Shown in pieces: positions 22,034 through 32,026 of a stretch of 64,000 nucleotides of DNA. Source of the stretch: Teratosphaeria epicoccoides. Lineage: Eukaryota > Ascomycota > Dothideomycetes > Mycosphaerellales > Teratosphaeriaceae. The DNA is taken from positions 248,001-312,000 of the forward strand of contig JADDMT010000019.1 in NCBI GenBank assembly GCA_021401465.1. The letters run 5' to 3'. The notes under the pieces are model-generated. The model did no database searches, was not told where the DNA came from, and saw only the letters and a program-made list of their open reading frames with translations. The position numbers and the translations under genes are program-made. Positions within the stretch are counted from its first letter, which is position 1. Each line of letters starts with the position of its first letter.

Positions 22034-22789
22034 TCATTTGCCATCATACGATCCATTGACAGCCAGGTAGTGTCCATACTCGAACTTCCTCTCGCGTTGC
22101 GAGCCCAGGAGATCCAACACCTCGATAGCATCTATGCCGATACCAGTGACCTCACTCGGCGGCCCCAATGGGAATCGTGCCTCCCACAGTTTCAGTTCAG
22201 CTTCCTGGAACAGACGGATGACCTCCAGCAGCAACTTGGCCGAAGTGAGGCCGCCGGCGTCACCTTGGACCAGTATTTCGCGGAGCCTCGGTGTCGAGTC
22301 TGTGTGGCCACGCGCGTGCACACGCACTGTCGCCGCTGCTGGCTGCGAGACTTGCATGGTGAAGAAGGCGGGAGGAATCTTGAGCTCCACAAATTGTATG
22401 AATGGAGTGTCGCGAGGGTAGAGGTCATGAAGCTGATGAGTCATGACGTGAGGTAGGCAGTCTTTGATGATGGTTGCGTGCCTGCTGACGTCGCCTTCAG
22501 AAGTCATCAAGCCAGCCTTGGTGAAGAACTCCGGGTGCAGGGCGACGGTCCTGGTAGCTGGAGAATCCAGCCTTTCTGCCTTCACCGCTTTGTAGAACGG
22601 GAACTCCATGCTGTCGATGACCGCCTTCCATTGGCGACAAGTGTGTTTGGCGGCATGCAGGTCTCGCAGCGGTAGATACGCGATGATCATCATTAAAAGC
22701 TCCGGTACGGCCAGAAGCACCTTGTCCGCGGCTTCACTGATCTGGTCTGGTTGAAGGAGGGCTGCTTCCGTGTGAATGCGATGCGCCAT
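22034..22789 (-). CDS. F-box domain protein
   Basis: Single-exon protein of 251 residues from ATG 22789 (MAHRIHTEAALL). The F-box occupies about residues 22-60: AVPELLMMIIAYLPLRDLHA, then CRQWKAVIDSMEFP. The C-terminal 150 residues contain LHPEFFTKAG, FIQFVELKIPPAFF and EVTGIGIDAIEVLDLL, as in the expanded families of small F-box proteins of Dothideomycetes; no LRR, WD40 or Kelch repeat is present. It should act as a substrate adaptor in a Skp1-Cul1 ubiquitin ligase; the substrate is unknown. It lacks the in-frame stops seen in the other F-box loci of the window, so it is the intact member. The open frame extends upstream to 22909 but without an ATG. Confidence 0.75.
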   Translation of the reverse strand: MAHRIHTEAALLQPDQISEAADKVLLAVPELLMMIIAYLPLRDLHAAKHTCRQWKAVIDSMEFPFYKAVKAERLDSPATRTVALHPEFFTKAGLMTSEGDVSRHATIIKDCLPHVMTHQLHDLYPRDTPFIQFVELKIPPAFFTMQVSQPAAATVRVHARGHTDSTPRLREILVQGDAGGLTSAKLLLEVIRLFQEAELKLWEARFPLGPPSEVTGIGIDAIEVLDLLGSQRERKFEYGHYLAVNGSYDGK

Positions 22790-23433
22790 GCTGATCGTTG
22801 TTGCAGGAGATGTTCGATGTAAAGTGTCAAAGTGACGAGGAACGCGTCGAGAAGCGCATTCGAGTTTTAACTTGAGTAGCGCCTTACTGGATTCGGAAAT
22901 TTCGTTCACATGTCAAATTTGGCCCGCCACTCACTCGAGCTCGAGCTTCACAGGATGACTGTGCACATCAAGGAGCAGTGGACACCGAAGACCCGGTCAG
23001 GATCGCTTGACAATCTTGTATGCGGTGCAATTGCTTGGCTTGCTAAAGCAGAATACTGGACCCTCAGATCTCACCAGCAACTTTCCTGCATATCGCCTCT
23101 CACCGAAGAGGTGCTAGACATGGGGCCGTGGCTGATGCTGGTGTTGATGATCCGCTGATGCGATTTGCACTCGAGCACGAACAGCTTGCGCCCACTCAAG
23201 CAATACACCACGCCGTTCTGGCATACAGGAGCATAATATGGTCACCTCTTTATTGCTCAACGGCAATGAAGGTGTCACTTCGAAGTTCATCCTTACCGGA
23301 TCACCAGCCTCAAGCTTCCACGCTCTTCGCTTCCGAGTCCACGAGATGGCTTGTTATCCTCCAGCCAAAACACCTGCTCCAGTTCCCTGGACTGACCATT
23401 ACCAGAAAGTGTAGCCAGTGATCCGCTTGCGCT
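22790..23433. other. Intergenic stretch, no supported gene
   Basis: Promoter side of the F-box gene on the minus strand. Plus-strand frames of 82 and 97 codons are unrecognised. Confidence 0.5.
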
Positions 23434-23703
23434 TTACATGGGCTTCTTCCAGCCAACGGTTTCTAACACGTTGACTTCTGCTCCCTGCGTGACGATGGCC
23501 AGCGTATCAGTTTTTTTGGGGAAAGGCCAGGTTGAGAGTGCTTTCATCAGGCCGTCGACGGAAGTACCATCGACTTGTCGAAGTCTGAAGAAACCTGTCA
23601 TGTTGCGTGCGCTGTACGAAGGGCTGAACAGCTGGAGTGTCATAAAGATGATGACTCGCACTTCAACTGCTAGACATTTGTAATATTTGAAGTGGCCGTG
23701 CCA
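23434..23703 (-). other. Short unrecognised coding-like block
   Basis: A minus-strand open frame with protein-like composition (NMTGFFRLRQVDGTSVDGLM, ending VNVLETVGWKKPM) runs from about 23703 to a stop at 23434. The only in-frame ATG codons are internal and no upstream exon could be found. It may be a relic exon. No family is recognised. Confidence 0.22.
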
Positions 23704-26685
23704 AAGGTCTGCTCAATCGCCATCGATCTCGGCATTCAGCTACATGTCACAGTCTCGATAGACTGGTCATAGCGAAGAGCTCATCGAAGATCTCAATGCT
23801 TGTTGGAAACTCGCCTCGTGGGCCCTGATACCGTGGCACAGGTGGCGCAGATGATAACCTTGTTGATTTAATAGCTCAATGAATTGAAGTGCTCCTCCGG
23901 ACCAGCATGTTGTTAGACATGATCATTGCGTGCCATGTGAAGGCTTTGCTGAGCTTCACTAACGCTGGGTTGATGTGCACGGCGGGCCTCAATGCCGTGG
24001 ATACGGGGGCAGCCGCGGTAACGGGCAAAGCAAAAGGCGAAGGTCAGGCGACGATGACGGCTTGCCATTGGCGGCAGGTGCAGGCGCTGTACCTTGTGGG
24101 TGAATGTTGTCGGCAAGAATCTGGAGATGTTCTCGAGCGGCTCCGAGATTTGCAAGAGCACTGCGTGGGTCGCTTGACAGCTGTCTTGATGCGCGGCGAC
24201 GGTGGTTGTGGAAGGATCTGCCGCCGTTACGAGGCTTTGACGCGGGTCCATCTGGCGTTCAGCTGATGAGTGACAATGTGCGTCGGAGTCGAAGAGCGGT
24301 TCAAGGGAGGAAGCTCGACATGAACGGCGAAAACAATCCAGGATCCACTTCTGGCCTGATTCGGAAGTCACAATCACGAATTGCCTTGGCGGACTCAGAC
24401 CTTGTGCATCAAGTACTGGGTGGTCAAACCCACGCCGGCGAGCGAGTTCTGAGTATCTCAGCTCATTTTTTCGGCTGTCACACTGTCGGCACACAACTTC
24501 ACTCAAGAACGAGTCGTAGGACTGAGTCGAAAAGCTTCTCCGGAGGTCACCATGGTACAACCCACGAGTGAAGCGCTAAGGTGCTGTGCGTGACAACAGG
24601 ATTGTCGAATCACTTTGCAGCCGTTATCTCGGTAGCCGCGAGTCGCAGCCTGTGCGGCGAAACCATCGTGCACCTCGGCGAGGTGACGTGAAGACACTCA
24701 TTTCACCATGACCCAGAAGGGCCATGGCTCCGGATTGAACAATCGAGGACAAAGTGCTATTGGCATGGTGTTGCCGAAAGTGCCACCACGGCGAAGATGT
24801 AGCCGGAGTGTGGTTATGTGCGTGCTATGCTATGGCACATGTAGCCGTTCTGTCCGGGAAAGTGTGAGTACATCAAGCAGTCTCTCACTAAGCTTCGACG
24901 ATCTCTTCTCATCACAGCTTTGTCCGGAAAGGGGCGGAACGAGAGCTTGTCCGGGTCCCGATCGTCCAGATTGGTGCTTGCAAAGATCTAGCACCACTGC
25001 GCAGGCTCGCAGCTCTGGAGAGTCTCTGCTTGCGGAAGTCAGTGATGTATTGCATAGCTCGGAGGATGCCGAGCTTTCCTCAGCAGAGGTCTGTCTGGTT
25101 CTGCCACCCCTGTCAGAGTCGAGCGGCGACCTGCTCTTTCATTCCGTCGAGTAAGGCGTCAGCAAATGCTATTCTGGCGACCTTTTGCCAAGCAAATGGC
25201 ACAGTCAGGTACCTTATCAAGGCAGATACCTTATCAAGGTGTGCGAGCCAAGAGCGCGTTTCGCAAGGAATGTTTGAGACATTCGCAAATACTCCCGCTG
25301 TTAGGCCTACCGTCGGGAGGCACCGATGCAAACCTCGCAAGACGGCCCGTCCTTGCACAACCTGGTGGTTTGGCACGTGAAGATACTCTCGTACGTACCT
25401 GATACAGAGGCTCGGTCTACTGCCTGACACCGCGGGTCGACGCCACTAGAGCCGCAGCGACAATGCGAGGTCCTTGGCAGTGCTACAAACTCCGACCTCA
25501 GTCGAAGCTCGACGGCTTTTCTGGCACAACAACTCTCGACACTGCTCGCTACCATTGACATCATGACCTTTCACATCTTCATCCGCACCTTATTGATGGT
25601 AAGCGTACTTGCGGATCCACTGGCAGAACCAAGATGGAACCCCAACGATCCGGGGACACAATACATCACCAACAGAGTCTACTGTTTTCCCGCCTTGGCG
25701 CCCGTCCGTTCACCCTCCTCCCCATACCAGACGACGTGGTTTCATCGCGATTGACACCATGCAGGGCAAAGGCGATTGTAAGGAGTGGTTGGCCAATACT
25801 TGTCAAAACTTCTGTACGCACAGGGTCCGTCTATGGCCCAACTTTGACTGGATACACCCAGCATGCTGACATGGACATAGTGTAACCTGACCTATCATGA
25901 CTGCTGGATGTGGGTGACCACACGATTGGTGGGGAGACGATCGCTGACTCTTTTCTGTGCAGGACGAGAGAAAATATGCATGATGGGAGGGGCGGGAATT
26001 GTTTCTGTGGCGCACCAGCGGCCAAGTAACAGCTGCAGAGCGCACTCCGCCAGGATGACGGCTGCCGTTGTTTCAAGCACCATTCCGGATGGAGGACCGG
26101 TGACGCTGTCCAAGACCCTCAGGAAAGATATCGCGATGCGGAGGCATTGGTGCCGCCCAGAGCAAAGAGCAGAGGTCACAATGTGAGAGATGGAGGTGCT
26201 ACGCGAGACGGCCAAGGAGCTTTTACTGCCCTTTGGAAATGCAATGGCGAGGGCAGTCCCTGCGATTGACCTCAGCCTCTGAAAAGACCATGTCTCCCCT
26301 TGTCCCACGCGCGAGATCAGCTCCCCCTGGAACGTGGGGGACAGCAATGCATTTTCACGCACTGCACGCTGTGCATTTCCTCTGCAGATATTATTTTCAG
26401 CCAAGACCATCAGTGCCGTTGTCCAGCAGTGCACAGCCACCACAGGCGTGTCATGTTCAGAGCTGAAATCATCGCCAATCACATGAGCAAGGCTATTTCT
26501 TTTCTGCTTGAATCATTGATAGAGTTCAACCCACAGGCAAAGAGACGACATAGAGATTGCTGATCGTTCAGAAGACTGACCTAAGTCACTACTGAGCAAC
26601 GATTCGCTGAGGCTTCGCTCCAAAGCCGCCCCAAGCTCTTGCAGGTAAGCCTTTCAAAAGCCACGCACAAACGCGACCCACATGG
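23704..26685. other. Gene-poor 3-kb stretch
   Basis: Several frames of 75-215 codons overlap on both strands (for example 23913-24560 minus against 24104-24571 plus, and 25895-26482 minus), but none carries a domain, and the longest minus-strand frames begin at non-ATG codons. A 13-nt direct repeat TACCTTATCAAGG occurs twice, 4 nt apart, near 25.21-25.24 kb. No element with terminal repeats or a transposase was seen. Confidence 0.4.
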
Positions 26686-27940
26686 TCAACCGCTCTTTTG
26701 CCATTCGCGTACAGCCTTTCCCACAGCGCGCCTCTTCTCAATAAACTTGCAATGCCGCTCGTCATTGTCATCCTCGCCGTCATTTCCTGACACGTCGTCG
26801 GCCTGCCCACGAGCACCATCCTCCTCACGAGCATCATCCTCCTCACGAGCACCATCCTCTTCATGAGCGTCCTTCTCGACCGCCTCGTATTTCCCACTAG
26901 CACCGTCATCCTCGCGAGCACCGTCCTTTGCACCCGCATTACCCTCCCCGCTATCGCCGCCGTCACTGTGAAGGGCGCTATGCGCATCGCCCGCGCCTCC
27001 GCCTCCCTCGTCAAGCTCAGAGCAGTGTGTTCCAGCACCCTTGCTGTCCTCACGACCATTTCCATCGTCGTCGTCATCACCATCACTCTCATGATCGATG
27101 CCTGGACCTCATAGCGCATTTCTGAAGACTTCCGATGGTACTTAGCCTACGATTCCTCATACTCTTGTCCGATCTTTCCAGAGCAGCCTCCACCCCTCTT
27201 CACTTTGATCCGGGAGCAAGCAAAGCTCCGACCTCGACCCAGCAATGCCCGGCTCATCCTCCACCTCGAGCACGTGTCTCAGCTCAGTACACATACCTCC
27301 TCCAGCAACGACCGTGCTTCCCTCTCCAGGACCTTGGCACTTGCGGAAGCTTCGCCATCGAGATGCTGCAAAAGCAGCTGAGCCGTGATACTGAATGGCG
27401 ACGAGTGGCCAGAAAACTGCAGTAAACGAGAAGCTACGCTGACGTGTTGATCCCGAACGCCATTACCTTTATGCACCTGTGCAGCGCAGTAGCCGGGAGC
27501 CATCGCCTCCGGAAAATCGCTCTCGGCTCCACTCATCCTTGCGTCTTTCTCAACAGCTCTCTGCGCTCCCTCAGCGAATCTGTGAGTTAGCTACCGCGTT
27601 GGTTGGCTATGGCCTTGATACGCGTGTCCACGTGGCCCTCAAAAAGGGGGTCAAGGTAAAGAGTGTTGCTACTGCTACGCAATGCGGACATCTTTCACCC
27701 CATCGAGCGGAAGAGGTTCACGAGATCTTCCTTGAGGCTGTAGTGCACGGCGATGAAGCTGACGTGACTCCAGAGCAGCCGCTTTCTGACGAGGGCATTT
27801 ACGAGTGCTGCAAAGTCAACGTTCCAGACCTCGTGAAGCTGAGTCGCCTTGGATGCGAAACTGCCATGCCGCCGAGCAAGAGCATTGACGGTATTCCAAG
27901 GATACTTCCTCCTCGCCTCGTCTCTGACTCTCAGCACATC
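26686..27940 (-). CDS. Possible multi-exon gene ending in an Asp/Glu-rich domain
   Basis: Several minus-strand blocks look coding but could not be joined with certainty: RRKYPWNTVNALARRHGSFA at about 27.9 kb; MSGAESDFPEAMAPGYCAAQ at about 27.53 kb, followed by a GTAATG donor; AQLLLQHLDGEASASAKVLE at about 27.36 kb, followed by a GTATGT donor; and an acidic block (27101-26686) with HESDGDDDDDGNGREDSKG, repeats of the type GAREEDDAREEDGAR and the end DERHCKFIEKRRAVGKAVRE before TGA at 26686. Phases of the visible donors and acceptors do not all agree. A competing plus-strand frame of 225 codons (27479-28156) overlaps the 5' half, so the strand there is not settled. No family is recognised. Confidence 0.3.
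26808..26861. repeat. 18-bp coding minisatellite, three copies
   Basis: The plus-strand unit CACGAGCACCATCCTCCT is repeated three times with one or two mismatches. On the minus strand it encodes repeated Glu-Asp-Gly-Ala-Arg-Glu-type residues in the acidic block; 18 nt keeps the frame, so copy number could vary without breaking a protein. Confidence 0.85.
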
Positions 27941-28136
27941 GGTGACATGATTCGCGCGATTTTTTCACGACCCAGTGTCTTCCTGACCAGTCTAGATCGA
28001 GTCCATGACACACAGAGTGGCCAGACGAAAGGAGGCCCGCAAACAACATTGTCGGCATTCCTCATGCTACGTAGCAGCATCCAAAGCCACCGAACCCCTC
28101 AATGCCCATCTAGTCGCCCAAAGCCATTTTCTTATA

Positions 28137-29993
28137 CTACACCGCCGGCCTCTTGAACGGATGCGCCTCCGTATTGAAAACCCACTCATCCAAGCTGATA
28201 ACACTAGTTTCACTAAACATCAGGTAAAAGTACTTCAACGTCTCCGCCATCCAGAAGCTCTCCATACTATCCATTTGCGTCGTGCCCGCCGTATTCCCAC
28301 CCATCAGTTCCTCCGCACTGAACCTCACGTCCGACAACGCCGCGTTCGCCAGCTTCGTCTGCGTCGCATTCACAATCGCCTGAAACATCTCCCACGCCGC
28401 ATCGGGGTACTTTGCATCTCCTGTAATGCGATAGAGCAGGAAGACGGACTCGATGGCTTCGGGACGAAGGTGGTACCGCGTGTCTTGGATTTCTGTAAAG
28501 CCCCGGGGCAGCTTTTCTCTGGCAATAAAGCGATCGATCTGCTCCACCGGAATGTCCGGGTGCTTGGCGCCAACAGCAGACTTCCACTTATTCTCGTCCC
28601 AGTGGCATTCGGCTACGGAGTCGCAGGCCACCATTTCGAAATGCTCGGGCATGACACCGAGTGGGGATCCATGCTTGTAGGTCCAGATGCAGCCATCGGT
28701 AATCTTCTTGCCAATCGTGATGTGTGACTCTTGGCTGAAAAGCTTGCCGCCGAGAGCGAACATACCGCCGGCGAAGCAGACAAGGTGTTGACCTTCGGGC
28801 AGAAGTGTTGCAGCACCTGTACCTTCTTCCACGCGGACGTGGCCAGACATGAGGATATCGGCGTCGTCAGGGACCATGGGACGGTAGAGATTGTATTTAA
28901 TTGCAGTTGCCATACTACCTTCGTAGAGCTTCTTGTAGACAGCTTCTGTGCCGCCGAGGAGGGCGTGCATCTTAGGGAAGTACTCGTACAGCGAGTCGGC
29001 CATAGCGCCCAGAGTAAAGTGGGTGTCCCGCGTAAAGTCGGCAGTACGAGCTGAAACAACCCAAGGCCACATACCAGGCAAGTGGGTCTTTTGTTGCTGG
29101 TTATCGAAGAGCCGAATGATGCGAGCGACGGCATCGTAGTATTTGGCCTCTCCGGTGACCTGTGCAAGGCGAGTGAACTCCATTTCAAGACTGCCGATCT
29201 CAGCAACCAGGACAACATCGCTCGCTTCCTGCTTTTGGCGAAGATATTCTTGAGGTTTCCAACGTGAGATGGGAAGGTGGTTTGGTGTGTCGAAAGCCCT
29301 GATCAGCATCTCCCCAAACTCCTCGGCCTTCGCTAAAAGTCGTTTGTCTCCACTGAGATCGTAGGCAGATAGAAAGCCTCCAAGGTGACGTATGGTCGTT
29401 TCGAAGACGTTGATGGTCTCCGAGGTAGCCCTACCGAGATCAATCTCTATAGCCTTTTGGACGGCATCTTCGAATTCCGAGTCCAGCCCCATGATCTTGA
29501 GATTGTCGAGATTGTCGACCAGCGTCGCCGCCCAGCCGCCAAAGCTGTCTTTGACGCCAGCTGAAAGAGGTTGCAATTCGTCATGACCCCAAGCATGCTG
29601 CCTGTAGGCAGTCCAGCAGCGAGTAAAGGTCGCTTTGACGGCCGCCTGCCGCTCTTTTCGCACTGCCTCGGCCGCAGCATCTGGCCTCGTGAAGTCATAT
29701 TGGATCCTCGGTAGCTTTCGAGGGGGACCCGACGGCAATCTCGTCAATTGATCCTCGTCCAAGGGATTTTGAAGGGGGACTTCCGACCAATAGAAGCGGC
29801 CATCCAGATCCGAGGCAGAAGATGTGGCGTCGGTCTTGGTCTGACCTTTGGAGTGATATCCCCGGAATTGACCTTGTGCCAAGTTGTATCCGCGGTAGAC
29901 TCGATCCCGTTGATGGACGAGGGCGAACAGCACACATGCTGCCATCGCAGTGTAGATGAGGACGCGCGTTGACGAGTTCCTGAAGGGGGCCAT
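28137..29993 (-). CDS. Mannosyl-oligosaccharide alpha-1,2-mannosidase (GH47)
   Basis: Single-exon class I alpha-mannosidase of 618 residues, a type II membrane protein that trims alpha-1,2-linked mannose from N-glycans in the ER or Golgi. A short basic cytosolic tail is followed by one hydrophobic anchor, VLIYTAMAACVLFALVHQ, and a disordered stem to about residue 110. The GH47 catalytic barrel starts near KATFTRCWTAYRQHAWGHDE. Family landmarks are DSFGGWAATLVDNLDNLKIMG, FETTIRHLGGFLSAYDLSGD, LPEGQHLVCFAGGMFALG, the calcium and active-site region YHLRPEAIES, SMESFWMAETLKYFYLMFS, and the terminal TEAHPF. The length fits fungal Golgi-type enzymes. Which mannose it removes cannot be told from sequence alone. 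It is divergent from RFC4 across 450 bp. Confidence 0.93.
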   Translation of the reverse strand: MAPFRNSSTRVLIYTAMAACVLFALVHQRDRVYRGYNLAQGQFRGYHSKGQTKTDATSSASDLDGRFYWSEVPLQNPLDEDQLTRLPSGPPRKLPRIQYDFTRPDAAAEAVRKERQAAVKATFTRCWTAYRQHAWGHDELQPLSAGVKDSFGGWAATLVDNLDNLKIMGLDSEFEDAVQKAIEIDLGRATSETINVFETTIRHLGGFLSAYDLSGDKRLLAKAEEFGEMLIRAFDTPNHLPISRWKPQEYLRQKQEASDVVLVAEIGSLEMEFTRLAQVTGEAKYYDAVARIIRLFDNQQQKTHLPGMWPWVVSARTADFTRDTHFTLGAMADSLYEYFPKMHALLGGTEAVYKKLYEGSMATAIKYNLYRPMVPDDADILMSGHVRVEEGTGAATLLPEGQHLVCFAGGMFALGGKLFSQESHITIGKKITDGCIWTYKHGSPLGVMPEHFEMVACDSVAECHWDENKWKSAVGAKHPDIPVEQIDRFIAREKLPRGFTEIQDTRYHLRPEAIESVFLLYRITGDAKYPDAAWEMFQAIVNATQTKLANAALSDVRFSAEELMGGNTAGTTQMDSMESFWMAETLKYFYLMFSETSVISLDEWVFNTEAHPFKRPAV

Positions 29994-30444
29994 ATTGATG
30001 CTTGTCTATCGCCGCATGCCTGGGCTTGGGTTAGACTTGATAATCATTGATTTTCACCCGACAGCGACCACAAACATTGGGGGTCAGTCTTGGCGCGGCT
30101 GAAGATGCTATCTGTCTGCTGAGATGTAGCGATTAGACATTGGAGCAGCCATTGGACATGTGTCAGCTTGGAGGCAGGTCCGAAGCTGAGTGAGGTCGGG
30201 TTGAAAGGTATCCAATCAATCAATCAATCCATCCATCAATCCATCAATCCATCCATCAATCCATCCATCAATCCATCCATCAATCTCTCGGGTAAAATCC
30301 ATGACCACTCTGATCAACCTTCGTGATCACGAAAGTCACACGCTAGTCGCGTCTTCGATCGCGCATGTCATCAATTTGCATGCCATTTGAATCCTCCCAA
30401 CCGACACCACAGCACAGCGCTGCCATCACCCCCTCCCCGCCATC
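29994..30444. promoter_or_regulatory. Divergent promoter region between GH47 and RFC4
   Basis: Shared 5' region of the two genes. It contains a tetranucleotide tract at 30213-30285 and ordinary unique sequence on both sides. Confidence 0.5.
30213..30285. repeat. Interspersed ATCA/ATCC tetranucleotide tract
   Basis: About 18 tetranucleotide units mixing CAAT and CATC phases (AATC AATC AATC, then CATC CATC AATC patterns). Confidence 0.9.
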
Positions 30445-31546
30445 ATGGCCGTCGCCAGCTCCTCCGCCGCCGCCAACGGTCTCAAACCCCACACCAACGC
30501 CACCTACGAGCTCCCCTGGGTAGAAAAATACCGCCCACATCTCCTCGACGACATCGTCGGCAACAACGAGACCATCGAGCGCCTCAAGATCATCGCCAAG
30601 GATGGCAACATGCCTCACGTAATCATCTCAGGAATGCCCGGGATTGGCAAGACAACCTCGATCTTATGCCTGGCCCGACAACTCCTCGGCGATTCGTACA
30701 AGGAAGCAGTGCTCGAGCTCAACGCCTCAGATGAACGCGGGATCGATGTTGTGAGGAACCGGATCAAGGGATTCGCGCAGAAGAAAGTCACGTTGCCGCC
30801 CGGCAGGCAGAAAGTGGTCATTCTGGATGAGGCAGACTCGATGACATCCGGTGCGCAGCAGGCATTGCGCCGCACCATGGAGATCTATTCAGGCACCACC
30901 CGCTTCGCATTCGCGTGCAACCAATCAAACAAGATCATTGAGCCTCTGCAATCTCGGTGCGCGATCCTGCGGTATTCCCGGTTGACCGACGGACAAGTGG
31001 TGAAGCGGCTATACCAGATCGCGCAGGCAGAAGGAGTGGAGTACACCGACGACGGCATTGCGGCGCTGGTGTTCAGTGCCGAAGGCGACATGAGACAGGC
31101 CATCAACAACTTGCAAAGTACATGGGCAGGTTTCGGCCTGGTCAGTGGAGACAACGTGTTCAGGGTCGTGGATTCCCCGCACCCGGTCAAAGTGCAGGCG
31201 ATGATCAAGTGCTGTTCCGACCGTAAGATCGACGAAGCGCTGGATGGGTTGAAGGAGCTCTGGTTTGTAACTCACCACGCCTATCTTTTTCGATTGTGAT
31301 AGTGACAGCGTGCGCTTCAGGAACCTCGGCTACTCCTCCCACGACATCATCAGCACCATGTTCAAAGTCACCAAAACCCTGCCCGCCCTCTCCGAGCACA
31401 CCAAACTCGAGTTCATCAAAGAAATCGGCTTCACGCACATGCGCATCCTCGAAGGCGTGCAGACGTATCTGCAATTAGCGGGATGTGTGGCGAAATTGTG
31501 TAAACTGAATATGAAGCCGCAACTATTCGTGGTCGCCAAGTCATGA
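30445..31546 (+). CDS. RFC4: Replication factor C subunit 4 (clamp loader ATPase)
   Basis: AAA+ subunit of the replication factor C complex that loads PCNA at primer-template junctions; also part of the alternative Rad24, Ctf18 and Elg1 loaders. Two exons, 30445-31262 and 31321-31546, with a 58-nt intron (GTTTGT...CTTCAG) give 347 residues. The start LPWVEKYRPHLLDDIVGN is diagnostic. Walker A GMPGIGKT begins at about residue 63, Walker B ILDEAD at about 126, and the arginine finger lies in LQSRCAILRYS. AEGDMRQAINNLQSTWAG is the sensor 2 region, and exon 2 supplies the collar, IKEIGFTHMRILEGVQTYLQL. Similarity is closest to yeast Rfc4 (human RFC2) rather than to Rfc2, 3 or 5. The intronless reading would stop 12 codons after the donor, so splicing is needed. 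Confidence 0.95.
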
Positions 31547-32026
31547 AATCCGTTAACTTGCAAATGCAGGGAGATATCCAAAGAGCGCTGCGTGTAGATT
31601 GCAGAAATTAGCGACGGCGTCGGGGGCGGCATCATTATAGCAATTCATCAGCACGTCGCGAGAGTCTGTACCTCCTCTCAATGGCGGAATGTCCACAATG
31701 CCGCAACAGCAGACCCATCGCGAAGTGAGGCTCAGTGACAGAATCAGCGACTGCTGCAACGGACGGGGCGAATGCACGTGGTCTCTGGCAGCTGGCCCCC
31801 AGAATATTCTGCTGGACAAGATCTATCCACGGATCGACTATTTACACCCCTGCTCATCCCCGCTCATCCTCGCCATGGCGTCCCGTCCCAGAAACCCCCG
31901 CACGATGCTGTCCCAAATACGTCACCACGACCAGCGCTATGCAATTCAAAAAAAAAAACCCGCCCCCGAAAACCCGTCGCCTCCCTCCCACCCAACCCCT
32001 GCATCTACGCCGCTGTCGAAATCTCC
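31547..32026. other. Convergent 3' flanks of RFC4 and GH5 genes
   Basis: About 480 bp with both 3' untranslated regions. Plus-strand frames through here are antisense to the end of the glucanase gene. Nothing else is seen. Confidence 0.55.

Noticed and set aside
25895..26482. Minus-strand open frame of 195 codons with hydrophobic stretches
   Set aside because: It begins at a GTG codon, overlaps plus-strand frames, and shows no domain, signal peptide or splice partner.
27479..28156. Plus-strand open frame of 225 codons
   Set aside because: No recognisable domain; it overlaps minus-strand blocks that look as protein-like and the 3' end of the GH47 gene, so the strand is unresolved. Not called as a gene.
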